Shown in pieces: positions 1 through 7,656 of a stretch of DNA of 13,409 nucleotides; within the stretch, counting starts at the first letter, position 1, and the number at the start of each line of letters is the position of its first letter. The translations under genes were made by a program, and so were the position numbers. Location: assembly GCA_025927515.1 (NCBI GenBank), contig JAICLG010000058.1, positions 1 to 13,409 on the forward strand. Direction: 5' to 3'. This stretch comes from Hyphomicrobium sp. Lineage in GTDB: Bacteria > Pseudomonadota > Alphaproteobacteria > Rhizobiales > Hyphomicrobiaceae. Below the pieces are notes generated by a model. The model searched no databases. It saw only the letters and a list, made by a program, of their open reading frames with translations, and was not told the DNA's origin.

Positions 1-24
1 CTGTCCCCCACCCCCCTAAGAACA

Positions 25-639
25 TCAACACTCTCCGCTTTGACGTGAGACAGCAGAGAGAGGCCTCCCGTTGACGCGCGCGTACAGCAGATGATCTTCC
101 CACCGGCCGTTGATCTTGAGGTATGAGCGGGCAAGACCTTCACGTTCGAAACCGCAGGATTCGAGTACGCGGATGGAGGCGGCGTTGGTCAGCATGGTCG
201 CGGCTTCGATGCGGTGCAGCCGCAGCGGCCCGAAGGCGACGGGTAGAAGCGTGGCAACCGCATCACGCATGTAGCCGCGCCCTGCATAGGGAGCACCCAT
301 CCAATATCCCAACGACGCCGCTTGCGACGAACCCCGGCGTATGTTCGACAGAGTCGCGCCGCCGACGAGCGCACCCGCCGAGCTATCGAAAATGAAATAA
401 GGGTAACAAGCACCGTCGCGAATATCTTTTGCGTAGGCGCGCAATCGCCGACGATACATGCTGTGCGAAAGATCATCGGGAGCCCAAGCTGGCTCCCAAG
501 GGGTCAGATGGGCGCGGCTGAGAGCCCTGAGTTCCGCCCACTCCGCGTAGTCACTGGCGACCGGCTGGCGCAATATCACGGTGCGGCCACGGATGACGTC
601 GAAGTCTTCTTCTGGACGGGTTGAGCGAAGAAAAGCCAC
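25..639 (-). CDS. GNAT-family N-acetyltransferase, RimJ/RimL type
   Basis: This 204-residue protein looks like a RimJ/RimL-type acetyltransferase, a family that moves acetyl from acetyl-CoA to protein N-termini or small amines in the cytoplasm. Residues 19-27 give the usual first strand (RTVILRQPV). Residues 111-128 form motif A with the CoA pyrophosphate loop (GYWMGAPYAGRGYM). Residues 152-164 give motif B (NAASIRVLESCGF), in which the Asn and the CGF end are typical of the RimJ group. The start is GTG at 639. An AAGGA sequence that overlaps the TAA stop of the upstream peptidase gene lies 4 bases before it, and the two genes are only 7 bases apart, so they are probably co-transcribed and coupled. 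The substrate cannot be told from sequence. A ribosomal protein N-terminus is possible, but many homologues in this position are simply annotated as GNAT. Confidence 0.9.
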   Translation of the reverse strand: MAFLRSTRPEEDFDVIRGRTVILRQPVASDYAEWAELRALSRAHLTPWEPAWAPDDLSHSMYRRRLRAYAKDIRDGACYPYFIFDSSAGALVGGATLSNIRRGSSQAASLGYWMGAPYAGRGYMRDAVATLLPVAFGPLRLHRIEAATMLTNAASIRVLESCGFEREGLARSYLKINGRWEDHLLYARVNGRPLSAVSRQSGEC

Positions 640-646
640 GGCGTCC

Positions 647-1948
647 TTACCTTGATCCCTGGGCGATCATACCACCGGTTCCAATGGGGGCGAAGAGGGC
701 CGCGACCCGCGATGCCTGTGCGGACGATTTTTTGCCCGAGCCAATAACCGCCACCGACGCGACCTCATTCCGGAGACCGTCGGCAAAGGCCTTGATCCTG
801 TTGCTGTCGACGCTTTCCACCTCGTCGATCAATTCCGTCATGGTGACGAGACGGCCGTGCGCGAGCAGTTGTCGTGCCATCTGCTCAGCATTTACAGAAC
901 AGCTTTCGAGCGCCATCAGGAGCCCGGCCTTGAGTTGTGCCTTGGCGCGCAACAATTCGGCATCCGTCGGTCCAGACTCCGCAATCGCGGCAAGCTCCTG
1001 AGCTACCACGGCAGAGAGTTCTTCGACCATTTCAGGTCCCGTTGCGGCGTGCACGGCCAGCATTCCGGTGTCTTTTACCCCCCAAACTGTCGAGTAGATC
1101 GAGTAGCACAGCCCTCGATCCTCGCGGATCTCCTGAAACAAGCGGGACGACATCCCGCCACCGAACAAGCCGGAAAAGACTTGCGCCGTATAGAAAGCGG
1201 GGTCCGAATAGGACGGTGCCGGCAATCCGATCAGAACATGGCTCTGCTCGAACGCCTTGGCCGACGCCGCAAACCCACCCCGATAACGCGCTTGCGATTC
1301 AGTTCCACGACTGCGCCGAGTGAGCCTTCCGAATAGGGCTTCAGCGTGGCGGACGATCTCCTGATGGTGGACGGCGCCGGCGGCCGAAACAACAATGGCA
1401 TCAGGGAGATAATGCTCAGCGAGATAAGCGTTGAGATCGGCTGCACGAAATCGCCCGACACTCGTCTTGGTTCCCAGGATGGGCCGACCGATCGCCTGCT
1501 CGGGAAAAGCGGCGCTTTGCATCAAATCGAAGATGATGTCGTCGGGGCTATCGTCGGTCGATGCGATTTCCTGCTGGATAACGACTCGTTCCCGATCCAA
1601 GTCCTCGGCCGCGAATTTCGAGTTGAGGAGAATATCGGCGATCAGTCCGAGCGCGACACCCTCGTCGCCCGCGAGCACGCGCGCATAGTAGGCCGTCGTG
1701 TCAAGGCCGGTCGACGCATTGAGATCGCCACCAACGCCTTCGATTTCCTCGGCGATCATGCGGGCCGAGCGCGTCGTCGTCCCTTTGAAGGCCATATGTT
1801 CAAGAAAATGCGAGAGCCCATGCTGGTCGTCGCGCTCGTGGCGGGATCCGACGGCAACCCAGACGCCGAGAGAAACCGTCTCGAGATTCGGCATCCGGTG
1901 CGTTGCAACGCGGATGCCGTTCGCAAGCGTCGTCAACTCGGTTGTCAT
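647..1948 (-). CDS. M16 family zinc metallopeptidase (processing-peptidase-like)
   Basis: This 433-residue protein belongs to peptidase family M16B, the group of bacterial relatives of mitochondrial processing peptidase beta. The inverted zinc motif HFLEH is at residues 47-51. The distal zinc ligand is Glu127 in VVIQQEI, exactly 76 residues after His51 as in the HxxEH-x76-E pattern, so the enzyme should be active. The glycine-rich segment FGGGMSSRLFQEIREDRG followed by CYSIYS marks the second, substrate-clamping half. There is no signal peptide, so it is probably cytoplasmic. The start at 1948 is preferred over an upstream in-frame ATG at 1975, because AGGGA lies 7 bases before it and its ATG overlaps the thrC stop as ATGA. 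The thrC-M16-GNAT order is common in Hyphomicrobiales. The natural substrate is unknown. Confidence 0.93.
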   Translation of the reverse strand: MTTELTTLANGIRVATHRMPNLETVSLGVWVAVGSRHERDDQHGLSHFLEHMAFKGTTTRSARMIAEEIEGVGGDLNASTGLDTTAYYARVLAGDEGVALGLIADILLNSKFAAEDLDRERVVIQQEIASTDDSPDDIIFDLMQSAAFPEQAIGRPILGTKTSVGRFRAADLNAYLAEHYLPDAIVVSAAGAVHHQEIVRHAEALFGRLTRRSRGTESQARYRGGFAASAKAFEQSHVLIGLPAPSYSDPAFYTAQVFSGLFGGGMSSRLFQEIREDRGLCYSIYSTVWGVKDTGMLAVHAATGPEMVEELSAVVAQELAAIAESGPTDAELLRAKAQLKAGLLMALESCSVNAEQMARQLLAHGRLVTMTELIDEVESVDSNRIKAFADGLRNEVASVAVIGSGKKSSAQASRVAALFAPIGTGGMIAQGSR

Positions 1949-3351
1949 GGGGATGTCCCTGTTGCGGCGCGGCATTTCTTCAGGACGAAATCCTGGACGA
2001 CAGACAGCATGTTGGGCAGGGTCTCAATTCTTTCCGGCTCGGTCATGATATAAGCGAGATGCGCCGGCAATGCCGGTCGCGCGCCGGTAATCGCCTCGAT
2101 GGCATCCGGAAACTTCGCAGGATGAGCGGTCGAAAGGACGATGGTTCCTCCTGCGGTCGCCTCTCGTTCTGCAGCAACGAACGCGCAGGCTGTGTGTGGG
2201 TCGAGAACGTAGCCGTGCTCTGCTTTCGTACGTTTTATCGATTTCGCCACGTCGTCTTCTGACGCTGATACGGCTGCAAAATCGGACTGAAGCTGCGGCC
2301 AAGCGGGGCCGAGATCGAAACGTCCCGTCGCGATCAGGGACGCCATCGCGCTGCGAACAAAATCCGCATCTCGGCCGGATGCCTCAAACAGATAGCGCTC
2401 AAAATTCGAGGAAATCTGAATGTCCATCGACGGTGACGTCGTTGCGACGACATCTTTGATGGCATAGACGCCGGTCGCGACAGCGCGCGGAAGAATGTCA
2501 TTTTCGTTCGACGCGATGATGAGCTTATCGACAGGAAGCCCGATGCGCTTTGCGACGTAGCCCGCAAAGATGTCACCGAAATTGCCGGTTGGCACCGCGA
2601 ACGACAACGGTGTTTTTGCATCTATCCGAGATGCGGCCCAGAAATAATACGTGACCTGCGCGACGATGCGTGCCCAATTGATCGAGTTGACGCCGGAGAG
2701 TTCAACGCGATCGCGGAAGGCATGATCGTTGAACATGGCTTTGACGAGCGATTGGCAATCGTCGAACGTCCCGCCGATCGCGACCGCGTGCACGTTCTGC
2801 TCTTTCGGCGTCGTCATCATCCGCCGTTGCACGTCGGAAACGCGTCCATCGGGAAAGAGGATGACAACATCGACGCGCTTCGAAGACCGGAACGCTTCTA
2901 TTGCTGCTCCGCCGGTATCGCCCGACGTCGCCCCGACAATCGTAGCGCGTGCATTTCGCTTCTCGAGCACATGGTCGAGCAGCCGCGCCAAGAGTTGCAT
3001 TGCAACGTCTTTAAACGCGAGCGTTGGACCGTGGAACAGCTCCAGGATCGTCAGGCCGGGCTTGATCCTGACGAGGGGCGTGACTTCAGGCGTGTCGAAG
3101 GTCGCATAAGCCTCAGTTGCCATGCGGCGCAGCTCATCGCGGGAGATCTCGTCGCCGGTGAACGGATGAATGACGTCGACCGCAATCTCGACGAAAGACT
3201 TCGTCGCGAAGGACGCGATCGTGCCGGCGTTCAATACCGGCCAAGTTTCAGGAACATAAAGTCCGCCGTCGCGCGCCAAGCCGGCTAATAAAACGTCTTC
3301 GAACCCGAGCGCATCCGCTCCGCCTCGCGTAGAAATGTACTTCAAAGTCAC
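1945..3351 (-). CDS. thrC: Threonine synthase
   Basis: This 468-residue protein is a PLP-dependent threonine synthase, which converts O-phosphohomoserine to threonine in the last step of threonine biosynthesis. Residues 1-12 (MTLKYISTRGGA) are the characteristic N-terminus of the longer proteobacterial/yeast-type enzyme. The PLP lysine is Lys114 in LAFKDVAMQ. The phosphate-binding loop ATSGDTGGAA spans 141-150, and PTGNFGDIFAGY spans 254-265. Translation starts at GTG 3351 with a weak GAG-type ribosome binding site. The TGA stop overlaps the ATG of the M16 peptidase gene by 4 bases (ATGA). It follows SURF1 after about 100 bases, so it may be reached by read-through from the cox block or have its own promoter; none could be identified with confidence. 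The family assignment is secure. Confidence 0.97.
   Translation of the reverse strand: MTLKYISTRGGADALGFEDVLLAGLARDGGLYVPETWPVLNAGTIASFATKSFVEIAVDVIHPFTGDEISRDELRRMATEAYATFDTPEVTPLVRIKPGLTILELFHGPTLAFKDVAMQLLARLLDHVLEKRNARATIVGATSGDTGGAAIEAFRSSKRVDVVILFPDGRVSDVQRRMMTTPKEQNVHAVAIGGTFDDCQSLVKAMFNDHAFRDRVELSGVNSINWARIVAQVTYYFWAASRIDAKTPLSFAVPTGNFGDIFAGYVAKRIGLPVDKLIIASNENDILPRAVATGVYAIKDVVATTSPSMDIQISSNFERYLFEASGRDADFVRSAMASLIATGRFDLGPAWPQLQSDFAAVSASEDDVAKSIKRTKAEHGYVLDPHTACAFVAAEREATAGGTIVLSTAHPAKFPDAIEAITGARPALPAHLAYIMTEPERIETLPNMLSVVQDFVLKKCRAATGTSP
1956..1960 (-). promoter_or_regulatory. Ribosome binding site of the M16 peptidase gene
   Basis: AGGGA on the minus strand lies 7 bases before ATG 1948 and inside the last codons of thrC. 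It supports the shorter 433-residue start over the in-frame ATG at 1975, and it fits translational coupling through the ATGA overlap. Confidence 0.6.
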
Positions 3352-3452
3352 AATCTCACTGCTGACGAATTCACAAGCGATGCCAACCTAGTGGCCAGGA
3401 TGGTCCGGAACAAGCCGTGTACTGCGGCATGCTGGTCCATTTCGCCAGGCGT

Positions 3453-4244
3453 TCAAGGTTTTAACGATGGATCTTGATCTTCTGTTTCCTTGAGACGCTG
3501 GGAAGCAAAGACCCCGAAGACGCCGATCAGGGTCAGCGCCAGGCCGTACCAAGTGACAACGTACTGAAGGTGATTGTTGGGGATGTTGATCTGCGTGGTG
3601 CCGCCCCTTGGCCAACCGCCGGGATTGGGCGGGGACGCGTCGGCATCGATCGAGAAGGGCGCATAAGCATGTTGCTTTTCGGCAGAGAACTGCGAGGCCG
3701 ACGGCGGTCCTTGCGCTCCCCACTGCATGGCATCGAGATCGCGCCAGAACCACCGGTTTGCGGCATAATTATTGGTGGGCGTGAACCATCCCCGGTGTTC
3801 GGGAAGGCGGATGAGCCCAGTAATGGTCACAGGTCCCGCGATCTGGCCTCCGGCTCGCTTTGAGGGATCTTTGAACTCGTCGGGAACCCAGCCGCGATTG
3901 ACGAATACGGCGGGCAGTCCGCCGGCCGGCTTCAGCAGGGTGTAGATGTCCCAGCCTTGAGACGCAGTCGTCGGCGCGTAGAGGTGGTATTCACGGCCAT
4001 AATCAAATGTGCCGGTGACACGGACATGGAGATATTCGACGTCACCATTTTTCACGTACCGCGCGAGCGCGGCCGGATAGGAAACGGGTTCGGCCGTCCG
4101 CCTCGACTCGATCTTTGCGATCAGATCTTCCTTCCATGCCTTGCGATGCCATTGCCAATTGCCAAGTCCGATGAGGATCGGAAGCAAGGCGAGGGTCAAA
4201 AGGGAGGGGACGACGAGACCAGCGGCGCGCCAGCGTGCAAGCAT
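3453..4244 (-). CDS. SURF1 family cytochrome c oxidase assembly protein
   Basis: This 263-residue inner-membrane protein belongs to the SURF1/Shy1 family, which aids heme a insertion into subunit I of cytochrome c oxidase. It has the classic layout of two membrane helices (about 8-28 and 228-248) flanking a large periplasmic domain. Family signatures are LGNWQWHRKAWK after helix 1, FVNRGWVP at 114-121, and NNHLQYVVTWYGLA leading into helix 2. The reading frame stays open upstream to 4502, but that part overlaps DUF983 and is basic, low-complexity sequence. ATG 4244 has an ideal AAGGAG 5 bases upstream, only 2 bases separate it from the DUF983 stop, and it gives a normal family length. The gene is coupled to DUF983 and serves the oxidase encoded upstream. 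Confidence 0.95.
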   Translation of the reverse strand: MLARWRAAGLVVPSLLTLALLPILIGLGNWQWHRKAWKEDLIAKIESRRTAEPVSYPAALARYVKNGDVEYLHVRVTGTFDYGREYHLYAPTTASQGWDIYTLLKPAGGLPAVFVNRGWVPDEFKDPSKRAGGQIAGPVTITGLIRLPEHRGWFTPTNNYAANRWFWRDLDAMQWGAQGPPSASQFSAEKQHAYAPFSIDADASPPNPGGWPRGGTTQINIPNNHLQYVVTWYGLALTLIGVFGVFASQRLKETEDQDPSLKP

Positions 4245-4246
4245 CT

Positions 4247-4621
4247 TTACTCCTTGGCGAGGCGACCTTCCTCGGCCTTGTTCTTGAACTGCAGAGCGAT
4301 CAGGGTCGCTTTCAGGAAGCGCAAAAGGAAAACGGCAAAGATTGGCGTAAGAACGCCCCAGAGCAACACATGTACCCACCAGGGGACGCCGAATTTGAAC
4401 TCGGCGATCAGTGCGCCGCCGAGACACAGGAACCCGAGAATAAAGATCGCGAAGACGGCGGGCCCATCGCCGGTGTCCACAAACGCGTAGCCGAGGCCGC
4501 ACTGGTCACACCGCTCACGCAGGTTAAGAGGACCGGAAAAGAGCCTGCCTTGTCCGCAACGGGGACAACGGCACTTCAATCCTGCTACGAGCGGCGAGAC
4601 AGGTAAGATTGCACTCGGCAC
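4247..4621 (-). CDS. DUF983 family membrane protein
   Basis: This is a 124-residue DUF983 protein. The N-terminal part carries a probable metal-binding ribbon: Cys17, Cys19 and Cys22 in CRCPRCGQGRLF and Cys38/Cys41 in CDQCG. Two membrane helices follow, at about 55-75 and 83-105. The CPRCGxGxLF motif is the family hallmark. The family has no proven function, but it is very often found beside cox assembly genes in alphaproteobacteria, as here between coxC and SURF1, which hints at a role in oxidase assembly or metal handling. Translation probably starts at GTG 4621, preceded by only a weak AGG. The gene is separated from coxC by a terminator-like hairpin, so its expression may be lower than that of the structural genes or driven separately. 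Confidence 0.85.
   Translation of the reverse strand: MPSAILPVSPLVAGLKCRCPRCGQGRLFSGPLNLRERCDQCGLGYAFVDTGDGPAVFAIFILGFLCLGGALIAEFKFGVPWWVHVLLWGVLTPIFAVFLLRFLKATLIALQFKNKAEEGRLAKE
4250..4255 (-). promoter_or_regulatory. Ribosome binding site of SURF1, overlapping the DUF983 3' end
   Basis: AAGGAG forms the last two codons (Lys-Glu) of the DUF983 gene and lies 5 bases before ATG 4244. It fixes the SURF1 start and implies coupled translation of the two genes. Confidence 0.75.
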
Positions 4622-4698
4622 GTTGCCTGACTTTCATTAGCGGTACCGCGAACGAAAATTGCGCATCGCGCACGGGAGATCAATTCAAACGTCTCTCG

Positions 4699-4730
4699 AA
4701 AACAGGAGAGGCGACCTGAGGCCGCCTCTC
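4699..4730 (-). terminator. Intrinsic terminator-like hairpin after coxC
   Basis: On the minus strand, 40 bases after the coxC stop, GAGAGGCGGCC pairs with GGUCGCCUCUC around a UCA triloop, giving an 11-bp stem with one G-U pair. CUGUUUUC follows. This is a good Rho-independent terminator shape with a short U-run, so partial read-through into DUF983 is plausible. Its 3' arm (CUCUC) can also pair with GAGAG just downstream, a competing fold. Confidence 0.7.
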
Positions 4731-4769
4731 GCTATATTCTGAGCTTTATTCCAGCTGCAACATGCCGGA

Positions 4770-5705
4770 CTATTCGGCGCCCGGTGCAAGCGGCCCCGCG
4801 CCCCAAACATAGATGCAGGCGAAGAGGAACAGCCACACCACGTCAACGAAGTGCCAGTACCAGGCGGCGGCTTCGAACCCGAAGTGCTGCTGCGGCGTAA
4901 ATGCTCCCCGCAGCGCGCGGACAAGGCACACGATCAGGAAGATCGTACCAATGATCACATGCGCGCCGTGGAAGCCGGTCGCCATGAAGAACGTCGCGCC
5001 ATAGGTGTGGCCAGCGTAGCTAAAGCCCGCCTCGCTGTACTCCATCGCCTGGCAGGCCGTGAACGTCAGGCCAAGCAAAACGGTGAGGATGAGACCGATA
5101 ACCAAGCCGCGGCGATCGTTCTTCAGAAGAGAATGGTGCGCCCACGTCACCGTGCAGCCCGATGTCAACAGAATGAGCGTGTTGACCAGGGGCAGGCCCC
5201 ACGGATTGAACGTATGCTTGAAATAGCCGGGTATGGTGGCTGCCGTTTCGGCGGCTGCCGGCGGCCAGTGACCGCCATAGAGTTCGTTGCGGGTGGTCAA
5301 GCCAACGAGATGACCCGCATTGTTCATAAGATGGTGCACGTCGGCGGGAAACAAGGCGTTGTCGAAATAGGCCCAGAACCACGCAACGAAGAACATCACC
5401 TCGGAGGCGATGAACATAATCATGCCGTAGCGCAGGTGAAGCTGCACGACAGGGGTCTGCTCGCCTGCGTCGGCTTCCCGGATCACGTCGAGCCACCAGG
5501 ACCAGGCGCAGGCAATCAACGCAACCATACCGATCGCGAACAGGTACGGCCCCTTGATGCCGAACACGCCTTCGCCGTCAACGTGGGTGCGCATCCAGGC
5601 AATTGCACCGATGGCAGTCACCAGCGCCGCGGCGGACGCCAAAAGCGGCCAGGGGCTTGGGTTCACCAGATGATAATCATGATGCTTCACATGCGTGTCT
5701 GCCAT
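4770..5705 (-). CDS. coxC: Cytochrome c oxidase subunit III (aa3-type)
   Basis: This 311-residue protein is subunit III of the aa3 oxidase (CtaE), a seven-helix inner-membrane protein that stabilises subunit I and supports proton uptake at the D-channel. Visible signatures are FIASEVMFFVAWFWAYFD (98-115, with the conserved Glu102), the NTLILLTSGCTVTWAHHSLL segment, FHGAHVIIGTIFL, and WYWHFVDVVWLFLF near the C-terminus. The frame is open to 5768, but ATG 5705 has GGAG 6 bases upstream and begins MADTHVKHHDYH, which fits the usual N-terminus of alphaproteobacterial CtaE, so the extra 21 residues are left out. It follows ctaG after 137 non-coding bases and is followed by a terminator-like hairpin. 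No key residue appears to be missing. Confidence 0.97.
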   Translation of the reverse strand: MADTHVKHHDYHLVNPSPWPLLASAAALVTAIGAIAWMRTHVDGEGVFGIKGPYLFAIGMVALIACAWSWWLDVIREADAGEQTPVVQLHLRYGMIMFIASEVMFFVAWFWAYFDNALFPADVHHLMNNAGHLVGLTTRNELYGGHWPPAAAETAATIPGYFKHTFNPWGLPLVNTLILLTSGCTVTWAHHSLLKNDRRGLVIGLILTVLLGLTFTACQAMEYSEAGFSYAGHTYGATFFMATGFHGAHVIIGTIFLIVCLVRALRGAFTPQQHFGFEAAAWYWHFVDVVWLFLFACIYVWGAGPLAPGAE

Positions 5706-5711
5706 TTCGAT

Positions 5712-5715
5712 CTCC
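5712..5715 (-). promoter_or_regulatory. Ribosome binding site of coxC
   Basis: GGAG on the minus strand lies 6 bases before ATG 5705. It decides between this start and the in-frame upstream ATG at 5768, which has no family-like sequence after it. Confidence 0.65.
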
Positions 5716-5842
5716 GTCGTCCCCGTTCGTTCTCCCAGATCGAACCCTGATCCTGCTTGGGCACTCATGCCCGGCAGGCCAAGCTCCGATCCCGTTTCTT
5801 TTGTTAAGCTCGATTGTGTCTGCAGCCCGTGACTTCTAGTTC

Positions 5843-6439
5843 CTATCCACCCAACTTCGGCGTTTGAGATGAATTATCGGCCGCCGCTTTCGTGACGGGA
5901 TAAAAGATATACGACAACGTCACATCCGTCAGGATCTTCGTGTCGGGATCGTCCGCCATCTTCGGATCGACGAAGAATGTCACCGGCATCTCGACGGTCT
6001 GATGAGGTTTGAGCGTCTGTTCGTTGAAGCAGAAACAAGCAATCTTCTTGAAATACACGCCCAAAGCCTCGGGCGTGACGTTGTAGGCCGCTTGCCCCGT
6101 GACCGGCTTATCCGACATGTTTGTCGCGCGGAAAAACGTCAACGCCGTCTCACCTACCTTGACGTCCATCTTGTTGACTTCGGGCTCGAACTTCCAAGGC
6201 AGGTTCTGAGCGACGCTGCCATCGAAACGCACGGTTATGGTGCGATCCAAGACCTTGCTGACGTTGCCGGTTGCGCGCCCCGTCGTGCCACCGTATCCGG
6301 TGACGCTGCAAAACATGCGATAAAGCGTGGGGGAATAAGCGGTAATTGAGCCCATAACGGCGAGTGCCGCCAGGCAAATGACCACCACTCGCCGGTTGTT
6401 GCCGGACGCCCTGTCGGAATTCTCGTCATTAGGCTGCAT
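5843..6439 (-). CDS. ctaG: Cytochrome c oxidase assembly protein CtaG/Cox11
   Basis: This 198-residue protein is CtaG (Cox11), the periplasm-facing copper chaperone that helps form the CuB site of subunit I. A short cytoplasmic N-terminus is followed by one membrane helix (about 17-37). The Cox11 landmarks RMFCSVTGYGGTTG (41-54) and the copper-binding CFCF motif (Cys135, Cys137 within KKIACFCFNEQTL) come next, then the immunoglobulin-like domain with VEMPVTFFVDP. Cys44 is the additional conserved cysteine. ATG 6439 is preceded by GGAAGG 9 bases upstream. It lies 19 bases after the small membrane-protein gene, in the same transcription direction as ctaB and coxC, which fits an operon. All copper ligands of the family are present. 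Confidence 0.97.
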   Translation of the reverse strand: MQPNDENSDRASGNNRRVVVICLAALAVMGSITAYSPTLYRMFCSVTGYGGTTGRATGNVSKVLDRTITVRFDGSVAQNLPWKFEPEVNKMDVKVGETALTFFRATNMSDKPVTGQAAYNVTPEALGVYFKKIACFCFNEQTLKPHQTVEMPVTFFVDPKMADDPDTKILTDVTLSYIFYPVTKAAADNSSQTPKLGG

Positions 6440-6458
6440 GTTTTCGAGCCTTCCGCCT

Positions 6459-6620
6459 CTAAAGCACGCCGTTTGCCAAGTGCCCGCTGAAACGGACGAA
6501 CGTTGCGACGTAGAATGCGAGAACCATAAATCCGAGTGTCACCGCGATTGCGATCGACCGCCGCCGGCGAATCTTCTCGGCCGCGAGATCTGACTTCGTT
6601 TTTTCGTGTTCGCCGCTCAT
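6459..6620 (-). CDS. Small membrane protein of the cox cluster (CoxF-like)
   Basis: This is a 53-residue ORF between ctaB and ctaG. It has a charged N-terminus (MSGEHEKTKSDLAAEKIRRRR, residues 1-21), then a single membrane helix (about 22-42: SIAIAVTLGFMVLAFYVATF), and a short tail ending SGHLANGVL. The positive cluster just before the helix predicts that the N-terminus faces the cytoplasm. Translation would start at ATG 6620, 11 bases after the ctaB stop, with GAGG overlapping that stop. A tiny one-helix protein of this type sits at this place in many Hyphomicrobiales cox operons and is sometimes called CoxF. Its role is not known to me; an assembly or accessory role is inferred only from position. 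Confidence 0.85.
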   Translation of the reverse strand: MSGEHEKTKSDLAAEKIRRRRSIAIAVTLGFMVLAFYVATFVRFSGHLANGVL

Positions 6621-6631
6621 CGCGTCATGCC

Positions 6632-7555
6632 TCAAGCCATCAGCCGGTGAATAAGCGCTTCCACGAAGAGCGTGGCGAACAGCCCGTAAAGATAAAGGAT
6701 CGAGAACAAGAACAACCGGCGCGCGGCAGCATCAGCCTCGCGACCTTCGGTCGTGAGGTAGACACGGATCGCAAGCGAAAGGAACACCGCTCCGAGGGCG
6801 ATCGACAAAGCGAGATATGCCAAGCCGCCCAGCCCTACAAAGTACGGCACGACAGCCAGAGGGACGAGCAGAATCGAATAGATCAGAATTTGCCGTCGCG
6901 TTTCTTGGGGGCCAGCGACGACAGGGAGCATAGGAACGCCGACGCGCTCATAGTCCCGGCAACGATACAGCGCCAAAGCCCAGAAATGCGGAGGCGTCCA
7001 CATGAAGATGATCAGGAACAGCAGCAGACTCTGCATGCTGATGTCGCCGGTTACGACCGCCCAGCCGATCATCGGCGGGAATGCACCTGCCGCGCCACCG
7101 ATGACGATGTTCTGCGGCGTCCGACGCTTCAGCCACATCGTATAAACGAAGATATAGAAGGCAATCGTCAATGCCAGCAATGCACCGGCTGTCCAGTTGA
7201 CGAGCGCTCCGAGCGTCACGACGGAGCCAACCGACAGAACGCCGCCGAAGCTCAGGGCCTCGTCGGCCGTGACACGGCCACGCGGTAAGGGACGCGCCGC
7301 CGTGCGCGCCATCCGCGCGTCGATGTCTGCGTCGTACCACATATTAAGTGCGCCTGACGCACCAGCACCAATCGCGATCGAGATGATCCCGATCGTTCCG
7401 AGAATGGGATTGATAGAACCCGGAGCAGCCAGCATTGCAGCTAAGGCCGTGAAGACGACCAATGCCATAACGCGCGGCTTCATCAATTGGATGAAATCGC
7501 CGACGCTTGGCTCCAGGACCAGTTCGTCCTGGCCAATTTCACTTTGGACGGTCAT
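6632..7555 (-). CDS. ctaB: Protoheme IX farnesyltransferase (heme O synthase)
   Basis: This 307-residue polytopic inner-membrane protein is heme O synthase (CtaB/Cox10, UbiA superfamily). It attaches the farnesyl group to protoheme, the first step from heme B to heme A. The first aspartate-rich motif is NMWYDADIDARMARTAARPL (71-90). The second conserved loop is CRDYERVGVPMLPVVAG, following WTPPHFWALALY. About nine hydrophobic helices are visible. Translation starts at ATG 7555; only a weak AGG-type ribosome binding site precedes it, but the N-terminus (PSVGDFIQLMKPRVM) matches the family. It lies 101 bases after coxA, with a strong stem-loop in between. A heme A synthase (ctaA) needed for the next step is not in this window. 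Confidence 0.97.
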   Translation of the reverse strand: MTVQSEIGQDELVLEPSVGDFIQLMKPRVMALVVFTALAAMLAAPGSINPILGTIGIISIAIGAGASGALNMWYDADIDARMARTAARPLPRGRVTADEALSFGGVLSVGSVVTLGALVNWTAGALLALTIAFYIFVYTMWLKRRTPQNIVIGGAAGAFPPMIGWAVVTGDISMQSLLLFLIIFMWTPPHFWALALYRCRDYERVGVPMLPVVAGPQETRRQILIYSILLVPLAVVPYFVGLGGLAYLALSIALGAVFLSLAIRVYLTTEGREADAAARRLFLFSILYLYGLFATLFVEALIHRLMA

Positions 7556-7605
7556 TACCGGTATGTCGCCTGCACCAATCGAATTCGCATCGTCGTTTTT
7601 GCAGT

Positions 7606-7636
7606 AGCGGCGGGCTGCTCTGTGCCGCCCGCCGCT
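7606..7636 (-). promoter_or_regulatory. Strong stem-loop between coxA and ctaB
   Basis: A perfect 10-bp inverted repeat (AGCGGCGGGC / GCCCGCCGCT) with an 11-base loop starts 20 bases after the coxA stop. On the minus strand it is followed by ACTGCAAAAAC rather than a U-run, so it does not look like a full intrinsic terminator. It may stabilise the 3' end of a coxBA transcript or mark a processing site, giving more structural subunit than assembly factor. That function is inferred. Confidence 0.55.
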
Positions 7637-7656
7637 TAGTTCAGTTGCCGAACCGA

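Noticed and set aside
4245..4502. N-terminal extension of the SURF1 reading frame
   Set aside because: It lies wholly within the DUF983 gene, is basic and low-complexity, and is bypassed by the ideal AAGGAG site before ATG 4244.
6536..7288. A 250-codon plus-strand open frame opposite ctaB
   Set aside because: It is antisense to a secure gene, with low-complexity charged sequence (many RRxxDR and DREHR runs) and no family features.
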